DNA of 64,000 nucleotides, from assembly GCA_907165275.2 (NCBI GenBank), contig OU015652.1:8571001-8635000 (forward strand), read 5' to 3'. This stretch comes from Zygaena filipendulae (lineage: Eukaryota > Arthropoda > Insecta > Lepidoptera > Zygaenidae). How positions within the stretch are numbered: the stretch's first letter is position 1; the number at the start of each line of letters is the position of its first letter. Under the pieces are notes generated by a model. It was given only the letters and a program-made list of their open reading frames with translations, was not told the DNA's origin and did not search any database. This document shows, one piece after another, positions 25,901 through 34,837 of the stretch. The translations under genes were made by a program, and so were the position numbers.

Positions 25901-28064
25901 AAATACAGTCAAATTGAGAACCTCCTCTTTTTATAAGTTGGTTAATAAAAAAATTAATATGTTAGCAAATTTAGATTTTGTACCAAAAGGTAAACCAAAA
26001 CATTTTCTATTCTATCTACTGACCTATCATGGTAACGCAAAACTGAACTTTTGATTGGAGGATTGTAGTTTTATGAGTTTACTTATAAATGTTAAGGTGC
26101 ATCCACACTTGTGACCTGACACTAAATGTGGATGGTCTAGGTTGTGCTGACACTGTCACAAACCAAGTACAATAAAATTTTACAAGTGTAGTCGCATGGT
26201 ATCAAACTAGTCTGCTTGGCAAGGCATCGCTATAGCAGTAGTCGATGGATCAGCTCATAACACGTGACTTAGATGCTAGACAGTACACATATTAGTGTCC
26301 ACACTGGGCCCGGCTAGTAGATTGTAACTCCATACATTGTCCTGCCGTTTATTCCGTGTCAAGCAGTTTCTTCCAGTGTTCGGAATGGATTTGAACAGTA
26401 CTACAGCTTGTAACAATTATTCGCAAACAAAAAGACGTCCACATTAACGATACTGACACGTGTTTCTGATACGGTCATGGGATAGTGTTCGGTAAATTGT
26501 CACAAGTGTGGACCCACCTTAAGTGTGATAAGACGTCGTGCAGGAGTCAGCAAATGCTTTTGTCAATATAATCCATTGCCATCTCATGGTTATGTAGGGA
26601 AAATAAGTGGTATTTTGCTAACCACAATTTTAAGAACCAATAATAATTATTCTAATAAATAAATACACTTTTTCAAGAAATTTACCTTAACACTTTGACT
26701 GTGCACTTTCAACTTACAATTTCTCCATAATGTACAATTTGACACCACCATAGAATTATTTTCTGGATTTGCGATCCCATGAGCCCATGAAGAAACTCAT
26801 GTTTTTTTGACACAAAACTTATAACACACATAACCTGCTTATACCCTAATACTAGCATGTGTAGCAAAGGTATGTGAATCAAGTCATGTGGCACTAATGA
26901 TCAATATAAATAGTTCTACAAAAGTGCCAAAAAGTTACAATTAAGTAGGAGTAAGTTTATTTACTTTCAGATAAAGTCAGTGACTGCGGCGACCAGTCAG
27001 TGGTATCTAATTTCATATTGTTACATTATTACAGTCAAAGTGTTAAACAATCATAAAAAGATTTTACAAAACATGATACAATATCCCCTTTAAATGCAAC
27101 TTTCCTGACAACGTAAATTTGAAATTCAATACCTACACTGTACTGCTTTGAGTACAAAGCAAAATTTGCACAGAAATACATTTGATTTATGGTATGCATA
27201 TGAGTAATAACACTAATAACTTTATTAGGAAAAAACCTTGTAACAGACTTTTAAAGTCTGTTATAAATCTATTTTCAGTAAAAGGTTACCTATTTACTAG
27301 CCATTTTAACAAACCAAAGTAGTAAAAAATTTATAACAAATTGTAACTCACCCATAGCCACCATCTCTATTTCCCCCATCTCTACCGTAGTTGGAGCGGT
27401 CACCCCCTCCATATCCGCCACGGTCACCACCAGAGTATCCTGTGCTTCCTCTGTCACTACCGCCATAATTCGAGCTCCCACGATCTCCACCATAGCCGCT
27501 GCTTGAGCTACGATCCCCACTGCTCACATTGTAATTATTGCCAGAGTTGCGGTCATAACCACTATTATCTCCATAGCTTCCCGAACCATAATTCTGGCCA
27601 TAGTTATTTCCAGATTGACTGCCTGAATAGCTCGAATTACTACCTGTAGAATAAATATACAATTCCATTGTAAATAATGTAGTAATGATATTGGCGTTTG
27701 AAAAATGAGGCATTTATACGGAAAAATAAAATGGACGACCTACGCGACGGGACGCCAAAAAAATCGGCAAACATGCAGCGCGTATTTTCACCCAATTGTT
27801 CTAATTGATCTGATGACTGATTTACAAGTCTAACATAGAGTAAGTTTATGTACCTTGATTGTAACTTCCTTGAGTTCCTTGTTGCTCAGAACCGTAGTTA
27901 TTATCACTGGATGCCATCGTCGGTGGCGGCACAGAATACTGAGAGGAATAGCCTCCACCGCTGTAATCACCTGATGCGTACGCTATTAAAATAAAATATT
28001 AATAGAACTAGAAACAAAATAAAAGTAACAAATAAATAACTAAAAAACACTTACGATCGCTCAT
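16907..28064 (-). CDS. caz: FUS/EWS/TAF15-family RNA-binding protein (cabeza), 7 coding exons, complete
   Basis: A nuclear RNA-binding protein of the FET family, which acts in transcription, splicing and RNA transport and can form condensates. Exons at 28064-28055, 27982-27854, 27643-27352, 23853-23822, 19674-19520, 18648-17993 and 16934-16907 join into 433 residues (fly Cabeza is of similar size). Order: Gly/Ser/Tyr/Gln-rich low-complexity N-terminus (1-about 145); RGG/Gly-rich linker; RRM (about 179-265) with VFIQGMN (RNP2) and GEATVTYED (RNP1-like); long Gly/Arg-rich tract; RanBP2-type zinc finger with Cys 325, 330, 341 and 344 (C-x4-C-x10-C-x2-C); RGG tract; C-terminal RDRQRPY, the PY nuclear-localisation signal. 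All seven joins keep the frame. Introns are large and repeat-filled. It converges with Miro. Confidence 0.95.
17014..17795 (-). mobile_element. Helitron split by a LINE, cabeza intron 6
   Basis: CTAG end at 17014 and TC start at 17795 (after A) on the minus strand. The body is interrupted by a LINE 3' end at about 17085-17685. Confidence 0.6.
17085..17685 (+). mobile_element. LINE 3' end (CR1/Jockey-like) nested in Helitron
   Basis: Begins with a broken reading frame matching the end of a non-LTR ORF2 ([19 protein letters not shown], then DFLNKLNY). A long 3' UTR follows, then AATAAATGATATTATTATTATT, an ATT-repeat tail. Strongly 5'-truncated. Confidence 0.6.
17993..18648 (-). CDS. caz: cabeza exon 6 (RRM end, zinc finger, RGG)
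   Basis: Acceptor TTTATTCACAG, donor GTAAGT. Starts [13 protein letters not shown] and carries the second half of the RRM, the zinc finger ([20 protein letters not shown]) and two Gly/Arg-rich tracts. Very GC-rich, so the other frames also look open; those ORFs are shadows. Confidence 0.95.
18769..19091 (-). mobile_element. 322-bp MITE with CRE-like palindromes, copy 1 (cabeza intron 5)
   Basis: Near-identical to 54198-54519 and 60584-60905, in inverted orientation to them. Ends GGGCATGTTGACTA / TAGTCAACATCCC form imperfect TIRs. The centre holds GTGACGTCAC twice, about 50 bp apart. Confidence 0.8.
19188..19322. mobile_element. Foldback MITE, diverged copy
   Basis: Related to 7511-7749: GCACTCAAGAGTCC-TTTTAATGATTACTTA at the left, TTAATAATG-CGGCCG-type sequence at the right. 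More diverged and shorter. Confidence 0.5.
19520..19674 (-). CDS. caz: cabeza exon 5 (RGG linker and RRM start)
   Basis: Acceptor CACCTATTT read in reverse (AAATAG), donor GTAATA. Encodes a Gly-rich run then [14 protein letters not shown]...GIIK, the first half of the RRM. Phase 1 in, phase 0 out. Confidence 0.93.
22150..22218. repeat. 69-nt hairpin in cabeza intron 4
   Basis: GGCGATGCGC pairs exactly with GCGCATCGCC. The next 14 nt on each side pair at 11 positions (AAATGGT/ACCATTT innermost), with a 21-nt loop. Size and shape resemble a miRNA precursor but could also be a worn MITE. Confidence 0.4.
22489..22794 (-). mobile_element. Helitron, cabeza intron 4
   Basis: Minus strand: A|TCTTAATATATATAAATC start and CTAG|T end. 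Same subtype as 53561-53855 and 53856-54133, sharing CACGTGTCACGTTG and GTTCCCCGCATTGA. Has an internal 24-bp duplication around ACACGTGATTTATA. Confidence 0.65.
22797..23069 (+). mobile_element. Helitron, first of a tandem pair
   Basis: Shares its body (ACTGATGGTCAACGG, CGCTGATCGTAGAGAC, GACGTAGGCATCCGATAAG) with the following element. Ends CAGCTATAG, a variant of the CTAG end, directly against the next TC. Confidence 0.6.
23070..23307 (+). mobile_element. Helitron, second of a tandem pair
   Basis: Starts TCTATACATATAAAATGC, ends CCGCGCGGGGCAG then CTAG|T, and abuts the preceding copy without a gap. Confidence 0.65.
23822..23853 (-). CDS. caz: cabeza exon 4, 32-nt micro-exon
   Basis: Acceptor TGTTTATTGTTATAG, donor GTAAAG. 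Encodes [11 protein letters not shown] between two kilobase-scale introns. Without it exon 3 (phase 2) and exon 5 (phase 1) would be out of frame, so it is required. It contains a run of seven G on the coding strand. Confidence 0.85.
24947..25110 (+). mobile_element. Helitron 5' fragment
   Basis: AGTAGAATCCGCGATTCTGTACATTGAATATTTT and the CTGAACGGATTGTCATGCGG block match, inverted, the elements at 56564-57199. The CTAG end is missing. Confidence 0.5.
25317..25369. mobile_element. Micro-insertion with 8-bp target duplication (family C)
   Basis: GTTAGTAC at 25317-25324 and 25362-25369 flanks a 37-bp insert (25325-25361). The insert has AGACGAAAT at its left and ATTTCGTCTGAG at its right, plus an extra copy of AGACGAAAT. 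The terminal tip is CTCAGACGAAAT; three bases are missing at the left end. Confidence 0.65.
26092..26522. mobile_element. piggyBac-type MITE (TTAA target)
   Basis: TTAA at both edges, with inverted ends GGTGCATCCACACTTGTGAC and GTCACAAGTGTGGACCCACC. 423 bp between the TTAA copies, without coding potential. Confidence 0.65.
27352..27643 (-). CDS. caz: cabeza exon 3 (SYGQ-rich low-complexity region)
   Basis: Acceptor TATTCTACAG, donor GTGAGT. 97 residues of Gly, Ser, Tyr, Asn and Asp with repeated [12 protein letters not shown] units, the prion-like domain typical of FET proteins. Confidence 0.93.
27854..27982 (-). CDS. caz: cabeza exon 2
   Basis: Acceptor TTTTAATAG, donor GTACAT. Encodes [17 protein letters not shown]... 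to SYNQ, the beginning of the low-complexity N-terminus. Phase 1 at both ends. Confidence 0.92.
28055..28064 (-). CDS. caz: cabeza exon 1 (start codon, 10 coding nt)
   Basis: ATGAGCGATC then donor GTAAGTG, giving MSD plus one base, in phase with exon 2. No other in-frame ATG precedes exon 2 in a splice-compatible position. The 5' UTR extends to higher coordinates. Confidence 0.75.
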
Positions 28065-28865
28065 ATTTTTCAGAAATGGTATATGAAACACATGAAAGAC
28101 CTCATTAATTTCCAAGTCCGCGTCACGTCACACGAAGACGGATCAAAAAGGCTTTTTCTGTCGTCAGAGAGTTTTTTTTTGGTGAAGTTTACCCCTCTCG
28201 GGGAAGGCAGAAGGAAACTTAGTCCATATAGCCAATTCATTAATATTTTTCTTCTTCTGAAGTTATTTACATCGAAATGCATTGGTGAGATGCATTTCAA
28301 TGCTTTACCGGAACTTTTGCCAGCAAATCTTCGCAGTTGAACCTTAATAGGACGCTCTGTGGGAAGTTGTATAGAAAAACGAAAACCTCCCGGCAAACGC
28401 CCCATTTCATCTCATTTCACTGCTTCCGCTCATTGTTCATCACTAATGGATCACTATTATGCAAAATCCACCATATTCACACAATATTAATCACGATAAA
28501 CTAATTTGCAAAACAAAGAAATAAAACTGACGTCCACTCCGCTAAAAATCCCGCCAAAAGTCTCGTCAGAGAGTTTTTTTTTTTTAACAATTAAAAAAAT
28601 AGTTTTTAAGTAATGGTTGGCACGTCTGTCTCCTGAGAAAGACTTTTTTCACAGGCAGTGCCACAGAACACACCTACCCTGGCAGTGCGAGGGCTAGTTT
28701 CGACAAACGTAGTGATTACCTTCTCTCTGGTTTCGACTAAGAAAAGGAACCGATTGAAGGAAACAAGATTAAGTAAACTTTTGTTTTTATATATCATTGA
28801 AAAAAATATTGGAATATGTAAAGAAAACAAAGCTGTGTTGTGAACTTTAATGCATATTTTTCCTT
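28065..28865. other. cabeza 5' UTR / upstream region
   Basis: Contains a block at about 28183-28330 that recurs inverted at about 34240-34375, two poly-T runs preceded by CGTCAGAGAG (28160, 28564), and micro-insertion A1. The copia element interrupts the upstream DNA at 28871. No gene seen. Confidence 0.5.
28697..28737. mobile_element. Micro-insertion with 8-bp duplication (family A, copy 1)
   Basis: GTTTCGAC at 28697-28704 and again at 28730-28737 flanks a 25-bp insert (28705-28729) ending GTGATTACCTTCTCTCTG. Only one terminal sequence is present. Confidence 0.65.
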
Positions 28866-28870
28866 GTACT

Positions 28871-29068
28871 TGTTGTAGAAACAATGCTACATCACTAGGT
28901 ATTTGGTCCATCTCTATAGGCCATGTATCTACATTGTTTTTGGTGTGGCGTACTCTCTTGTTGGATAGCTGCCCGCCATTGCGTCGTCATGTAATTCTGT
29001 GTGCGTTAAATAAAAGATTTCTCCAACCATAAGTATTTATTTTATGCTCAACTCATTAACCTTGAACA
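28871..29068 (+). repeat. copia 5' LTR
   Basis: 198 bp, TGTTGTAGAAAC...CTTGAACA, includes AATAAAAGATTT as a poly(A) signal. Confidence 0.93.
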
Positions 29069-29273
29069 GGTTATGGGCCCAGAGCCGCGTGTAGTGTTTG
29101 AAGAAAATTAAAAGTGGAGATGCGAAGTTTGTTCGATTTCGCGATCGTCAAACAGGCGGACATTTTGACCGGCCGGTTTTAGGCGGTACGAGCTGTGTGG
29201 AATTATTAAAGAAAAGCAGAGGTGAAAAACTACAGTTACGATCGGCGGTAAATGCGGCGTACTGGCAGTTAAA

Positions 29274-32200
29274 ATGGAGAGTCGTGTTGAGCATAAGTAT
29301 GTGGTTTTGAACGGAAAAAATTGGGCAGCATGGAAGTTCCAACTGTCAATAATTTTGAAGGCGAAGAAGCTCTTCGGAATAGTTACTGGAAGCGAGTCGA
29401 TTGAAAAAGCAGGCAGTGAAAAAGAAAAAGAAGTTTGGCATGACAAGGATTGTAAAGCACAAGAGTTGATAGTAACTAGAGTCGATGAACAGGTTATGTC
29501 ATACCTGTCCACCTGTCTCACAAGCAATGAGATGTGGGAAAAGTTAATAACTTTGTATGAGCCGTCGTCGCAAGTAAGTGTTCACTTAATTCAGCAACGC
29601 TTTTTTAGTTTGAAATATGAGGAGCCTATGATGAAATTCATTTCTAAATTAGAAGAGGTGGCGAGTCAACTTAAAACCATGAACGAAGGTCCATCCGAAA
29701 GAATGATAATCACCAAGATATTGATGTCCTTACCTGAGAAATATCGGCACTTTGTAAGTGCATGGGAATCTGTACCAGACGGCCAACAGAACTTAAAAGA
29801 ACTAACAGCAAGATTATTAATAGAAGAAGAACGGAGCAGCCAAGGGGAGTGTACAGTGACTTCATCTGCGTTCATGACTAGGAGCCAGGTCAACAAAGGA
29901 GTACGAAAGTGTTTTGTCTGTGGCAAAGTCGGTCATGTAAAAAGTGAATGTAGGCAAAGAAAGTGTTATCGTTGCAATAAAAGTGGTCATATGGCAATAG
30001 AGTGTAAAGAACAAGTTAAGTGTTACCAGTGTAATAAACCAGGCCATTTGGCTAAAGACTGTAGTTCCTATAGAGAAAAGAATGTTGTAAATGCTAATGT
30101 AGTAAAAGAGTCCAGGTATCCTAAAGATAAGAATTTTAAAAATGCATTTGTTGTCCAGGAGCCCATGTATGCCAGTAGGAATGATATAGAATTTATCATG
30201 GATTCGGGAGCAAGTGAACACATGACTCATAATAAAAGTTTGCTTTGTAATTTTAGTGAGATTAAGAAACAAGTGTTAGTTGGGGATGGAAAACAATTAA
30301 ATGTTGAAGGGATAGGGGACATTCATTTGTTAGCTTATGATGGATCAAAATATGTACCTTCGGTAATGTCTAATGTACTGTATGTCCCTGGCTTAAGTGC
30401 AAATTTGTTTTCTTTAATTAGTGCAGTAGATCATGGTTATATGGTGTTGTCAGGTGAAAATTATTGTAAATTTCTATTTAATGGATCAGTCATGGCTCAG
30501 GCTAAACGTGTGGGTAGTTTGTATTTAATGGATTTTAAAATTAAGAATAATATTAATTGTAGTGGCCTTGCTTTGTTAAGTTTGTCAATATGGCATGAAA
30601 GATTGGCTCATCAGAACCTAAAACATGTTAAAGAAGTGTTACATAAAAATAATGTGAAATATGAAGGGCAGATATACCAGTGTAAGTCTTGTATACAGGG
30701 TAAACAGCATAGGTTACCTTTCTTTAATAGTGTCAGCCGTGCAGGTGGTCCAGGCGAGTTGTTGCATGCAGACCTGTGTGGGCCGATGGAGACGAAGTCT
30801 CTAGGTGGATCATCCTATTTCTTACTACTAAAAGACGACTACAGCAACTACAGGTTTGTGTATTTTCTTAAAAGTAAGTATGAAACTAAAGAGAGAATAG
30901 CAGAGTTTTTTGAGCAATTTGAGCTTGAGTTTGAATGTAAGGTTAAGAGGTTCCGATCAGATGGTGGTGGTGAATTTAAAAGTAGAAGTATGGAAGAAAT
31001 GTTTAAGAGGAAAGGGATTATTCATGAGGTTACTGTTGCATACACGCCAGAGCAGAATGGAAGGATAGAGAGGGAGATGAGAACAATTGTGGAATCAGCT
31101 AGAACAATGATGATTAATGCAAATGTGGGTAAGGAGTTGTGGGCAGAAGCGGTGAATAATGCGGTTTTTACAATTAACAGGACAGGTTGTAGTAGTCAAA
31201 AGGGTAGGACTCCATATGAATTGATGTATAACAAGAGGTTCGACATAAATAGTTTGAGAACATTTGGAAATGAAGTATATATTCACATACCTAAGCAGAG
31301 AAGATATAAGTGGGATCCGAAAAGTAAAATGGGGAAGTTTGTCGGATATGGCACTAATACAAAAGGATACAGGGTGTGGTTTGAAAGTGAAGGAGAGGTA
31401 GAAACCTACAGAGATGTAGTATTTATTCAGGAGCCAATGAAGAATAAAGAGAAGTTGCACACAGATAAGGAAGGGGTATTGGAAGAACATGGGGAAATTA
31501 TCGAAGAAGAGGAGAAAGAACTGGAAGAACAAGCAAGTACAGTAGAAGAGCAAGAGATAGAAGGGAAATCAAACTTAGAATATGAAATAGAAAGATGTGA
31601 AAACAATTCGGATACAGACACTGAAGAGGAAGAGTATCTTGAAGAAGAGTGGCTTGAATGCCCAGATGAAGCTGGAGTGGAGGAAGGGAAAACCAGGAGT
31701 GGTAGAAGAACAAAGAAACCTAAATGGGCTGATGATTATGAAGTGGGTCTATTAGTACAAGGGGAAGAGGAGTTAAGTTATGAAGAAGCAATAAATGGAA
31801 AAGACAAAGATAAGTGGTTGGAGGCAATAAATAAAGAGTTAGAAGCACTTGAAACAAATAAGACATGGATAGAAACAAATTTACCGAAAGGGAAAAAGAC
31901 AATTGATAGCAAGTGGGTATTTAAAATAAAGAAGAATGAAGACACAGATATCTATAAGGCGAGACTGGTGGCTAGGGGATTTAAACAAGAAGATAAATTT
32001 GATAGCTCAGAAATATATGCTCCAGTAGCAAAGCTAACAACATTACGTGTATTGTTGGCTATATCAAGCAAATATAATTTAGACATGCATCAAATGGATG
32101 TGAAGAGTGCTTTCTTAAATGGTGATATAAACGAGGAAGTGTATTTAGAAAAACCAAAAGGTATGAAAAAGAACGGTAAAGTACTAAAATTAACAAAATC

Positions 32201-33272
32201 CTTATACGGATTGAAGAAGTCACCACGTTATTGGAATGACAGATTTGACAAGCTGATGAAGCAGGAAGGGTTTAATCGTAGCAAGTGCGATTACTGCTTA
32301 TACTATAAGCAGGGCATAAAATTCTATGTTCTATGTTATGTTGACGACATAATCCTAATTTCTGAAAGTAGTAGAGAAATAGAGAAGTTGAAGGATGTGA
32401 TGAAGAAAAATTTTGATATGAAGGACATGAAAGGAGTTTCTAAATATATAGGCATTAATATAAGAAAGAAAGAAAAGTCAATAGAAATTGATCAAAAGGA
32501 CTATTTAAATGGGATATTGAAGAAGTACAATATGGAAGATTGTAAGCCAGTGTCTACACCAATGGAGCCTGGTATAAGAATTCAGAAGTGTAATCAAGAA
32601 AATAAACAGTTAACAAGAAAGTGCAGACAACTTATCGGCAGTCTAATGTATGCTATGTTAGGAACTCGTCCTGATATATGTTATGCTCTAAGCTATTTAA
32701 GTCGTTTTCAGGCAAGTGCAAATGAGGATGTATGGAAGGGTTTAAAAAGGATCTTAAGATATATAAAAGGCACTTTGGATATGAAGTTAGTTTATACAAT
32801 GGGAGTGGATGAGGTTCTGGTTGGTTATACTGATGCAGATTGGGGTGGAGATCAGACAGATCGGAAGTCTACATCAGGATATATAATGAAGGTATATGGT
32901 TGTACAGTTTCATGGTCATCTAGTAAGCAGCAGTGTGTGGCGCTGTCTTCAACAGAAGCGGAGTATGTTGCTCTTGCTAAAGGGATTTCAGAGGGGTGCT
33001 GGATTAAAAATTTACTGACAGAAATTAACTTAAAATGTGAAAATATAGTTATATTAGAAGACAACCAGTCTGCCATTCATATTGCAAAGAATCCAGAACA
33101 CCATAAGAGATTAAAACATATAGACTTAAAATTCCATTTTATCAGGGATAAAGTAGAGAAGAAATTTGTGATTTTAAATTATATTGCAAGTGAGGAGCAG
33201 CTTGCAGATATATGTACTAAGCCTTTAAGTAGACTGAAGTTTGAAAATTGTAGGAGTAAGTTGTTTTTTTGA
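29274..33272 (+). CDS. copia Gag-Pol polyprotein, 1332 residues
   Basis: A single frame. Gag has three CCHC knuckles (C213-C226, C231-C244, C250-C263). Protease has DSGASEH (Asp310). Integrase has the zinc-binding pair H441/H446 with C470/C473 and catalytic D500, D563 and E599. Reverse transcriptase has MDVKSAFLNG (about 940) and YVDDI (about 1020). RNase H has TDADWGGD, STEAEY and HIDLKFHFIR. The protease-integrase-RT-RNase H order defines Ty1/copia. No stop or frameshift. Encodes everything needed for virus-like particle formation, reverse transcription and integration. Confidence 0.95.
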   Translation: MESRVEHKYVVLNGKNWAAWKFQLSIILKAKKLFGIVTGSESIEKAGSEKEKEVWHDKDCKAQELIVTRVDEQVMSYLSTCLTSNEMWEKLITLYEPSSQVSVHLIQQRFFSLKYEEPMMKFISKLEEVASQLKTMNEGPSERMIITKILMSLPEKYRHFVSAWESVPDGQQNLKELTARLLIEEERSSQGECTVTSSAFMTRSQVNKGVRKCFVCGKVGHVKSECRQRKCYRCNKSGHMAIECKEQVKCYQCNKPGHLAKDCSSYREKNVVNANVVKESRYPKDKNFKNAFVVQEPMYASRNDIEFIMDSGASEHMTHNKSLLCNFSEIKKQVLVGDGKQLNVEGIGDIHLLAYDGSKYVPSVMSNVLYVPGLSANLFSLISAVDHGYMVLSGENYCKFLFNGSVMAQAKRVGSLYLMDFKIKNNINCSGLALLSLSIWHERLAHQNLKHVKEVLHKNNVKYEGQIYQCKSCIQGKQHRLPFFNSVSRAGGPGELLHADLCGPMETKSLGGSSYFLLLKDDYSNYRFVYFLKSKYETKERIAEFFEQFELEFECKVKRFRSDGGGEFKSRSMEEMFKRKGIIHEVTVAYTPEQNGRIEREMRTIVESARTMMINANVGKELWAEAVNNAVFTINRTGCSSQKGRTPYELMYNKRFDINSLRTFGNEVYIHIPKQRRYKWDPKSKMGKFVGYGTNTKGYRVWFESEGEVETYRDVVFIQEPMKNKEKLHTDKEGVLEEHGEIIEEEEKELEEQASTVEEQEIEGKSNLEYEIERCENNSDTDTEEEEYLEEEWLECPDEAGVEEGKTRSGRRTKKPKWADDYEVGLLVQGEEELSYEEAINGKDKDKWLEAINKELEALETNKTWIETNLPKGKKTIDSKWVFKIKKNEDTDIYKARLVARGFKQEDKFDSSEIYAPVAKLTTLRVLLAISSKYNLDMHQMDVKSAFLNGDINEEVYLEKPKGMKKNGKVLKLTKSLYGLKKSPRYWNDRFDKLMKQEGFNRSKCDYCLYYKQGIKFYVLCYVDDIILISESSREIEKLKDVMKKNFDMKDMKGVSKYIGINIRKKEKSIEIDQKDYLNGILKKYNMEDCKPVSTPMEPGIRIQKCNQENKQLTRKCRQLIGSLMYAMLGTRPDICYALSYLSRFQASANEDVWKGLKRILRYIKGTLDMKLVYTMGVDEVLVGYTDADWGGDQTDRKSTSGYIMKVYGCTVSWSSSKQQCVALSSTEAEYVALAKGISEGCWIKNLLTEINLKCENIVILEDNQSAIHIAKNPEHHKRLKHIDLKFHFIRDKVEKKFVILNYIASEEQLADICTKPLSRLKFENCRSKLFF

Positions 33273-33451
33273 AGTTGTAGAGTAAATATTTTTGTTCTTG
33301 TTTAAAGATGATTCAATAGAAGTGTAATGTGTAAGAGTTTAAAAGGATAAGTTTAAGTTTTGAGTATTTGAGTAATAGTTGAAGGTCATAGGTCAAATTA
33401 AAGTTGGGACTTAAAATTTGTTGTTAGTAGTGATGTAACATTGAGGAAGGG

Positions 33452-33649
33452 TGTTGTAGAAACAATGCTACATCACTAGGTATTTGGTCCATCTCTATAG
33501 GCCATGTATCTACATTGTTTTTGGTGTGGCGTACTCTCTTGTTGGATAGCTGCCCGCCATTGCGTCGTCATGTAATTCTGTGTGCGTTAAATAAAAGATT
33601 TCTCCAACCATAAGTATTTATTTTATGCTCAACTCATTAACCTTGAACA
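33452..33649 (+). repeat. copia 3' LTR
   Basis: 198 bp, same as the 5' LTR; followed by the GTACT duplication. Confidence 0.93.
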
Positions 33650-33719
33650 GTACTTACCTAGTTTTCTTTAGGCCTAAACATGTCATTTCGAAAACAATCG
33701 ATGTTTTGGAAATATCGAT

Positions 33720-33760
33720 GTCGCACTGCACCACCTCACAGTGCGGTGGTGCGGTGCGAC
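33720..33760. repeat. Short GC-rich hairpin
   Basis: GTCGCACTGCACCAC (33720-33734) pairs with GTGGTGCGGTGCGAC (33746-33760) with one mismatch, 11-nt loop. No flanking duplication seen. Confidence 0.4.
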
Positions 33761-33790
33761 CTGCGCAACAGACGAGCGCACGGTCCAGTC

Positions 33791-33815
33791 CAGAGAGAAG
33801 GTAATCACTACGTTT
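33791..33815. mobile_element. Micro-insertion, family A, copy 2 (inverted)
   Basis: The exact reverse complement of the 25-bp insert of copy 1. The flanking 8-mers GTCCAGTC and TACCAGTT share only five positions, so a duplication is only hinted at. Confidence 0.45.
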
Positions 33816-34794
33816 TACCAGTTTCGTCCACGCCTAGTAATCTTCAAGGAAAAATTTTGGTCCGTAGAGCAAAATGTTGCATGAAGTTTACCTCCCCGCC
33901 CGAACCCGTGTGTCTCCCCTCAAACACCACTGTCAAGTGTCAACCCAATATCCAAAGAGAATATAAATCTTTGAACTCTATGTAGTTTGTGGTTAACCCG
34001 TTTCTACCGTTTATAGGATATGTTCCAAAATGGACTGATACCACTGGCCCAGTGCTCCCAGTGCCCTGAATAACTTTCAGCATACTGCCGCAGTGCCCGC
34101 AGTAGGCGGTATGACGTCATAATCGTCGGGATTTTTGTACTGGTAAGGTGCTCTCAGTGGTTTGATCATATGGTCAACCTGTGGGTTTTAAAGCGTGACG
34201 TGACAATGACATGCAGAGCTCAGATGCGCAACACGATAAAATTTCATCTAGCCAATTTTAAAGCATCAAAATGCATCTCACCAATAACTTCAGAAGAAGA
34301 AAAGTACAACTGAATTGGCTGTATGGACTCAGATTCCTGTGCCTTCTCCAAAGGAGTAAATTTAAACAAATAAAAATTTAGTGGAAAATTTGTTAATCGT
34401 ACTATAATATATTTATGCCGCAATTTTTAAATATAAATTATTAATTATGTAGAAATTTTGGTATTAAATATGTTTCTTAAAAAAAATCTACAGACATTTT
34501 TGCTTTTGATCAATTTTTTTTTATGAAATCAATATTTTCGCCCTAATAATTTCGAAACTAAGGCAAAAATTTTGACGCTATGTATTTTTTATAAACTTAA
34601 TAATGTGATTTTATTTAGGGAGACTAAGGGAAATTTGACTTAACCTTTAGGGCATCTTTAGGGGTAAATGTTTTCGAGAGTTGGTAACACTGAAAAAAAA
34701 AATCATGTAAAGATTAAATTTTTGATTTAAAATTTATCATAAGTTATTGCGAAAAAGACGTTTTTAATTTACGAAAAGGACTATCTAGTGTTAA

Positions 34795-34837
34795 GTGACG
34801 ATTAATACGTAGTGATTACCTTCTCTCTGGTGACGAT
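34795..34837. mobile_element. Micro-insertion with 8-bp duplication (family A, copy 3)
   Basis: GTGACGAT at 34795-34802 and 34830-34837 flanks a 27-bp insert whose last 22 bases equal those of copy 1. Confidence 0.65.

Larger units (their letters stand above)
23854..27351. other. cabeza intron 3 (3.5 kb)
   Basis: AT-rich with no gene. Contains a Helitron 5' fragment (24947-25110), a 37-bp micro-insertion with an 8-bp duplication (25317-25369), a TTAA-flanked MITE (26092-26522) and a short palindrome (27241-27262). Confidence 0.6.
28871..33649 (+). mobile_element. copia retrotransposon, apparently intact
   Basis: LTRs of 198 bp at 28871-29068 and 33452-33649 with no difference seen; TG...CA ends; 5-bp duplication GTACT (28866-28870 and 33650-33654). 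The leader begins GGTTATGGGCCCAGAG, complementary in style to initiator tRNA-Met as in copia. A purine tract GAGGAAGGG lies just before the 3' LTR. One uninterrupted Gag-Pol ORF fills the interior. The signs point to a very recent, possibly active, insertion. Confidence 0.95.

Noticed and set aside
33791..34837. Family A copies 2 and 3 as the two inverted ends of one 1-kb transposon
   Set aside because: They are inverted and correctly spaced, but copy 3 has its own perfect 8-bp duplication immediately on both sides, and the outer flanks of the pair do not match each other.
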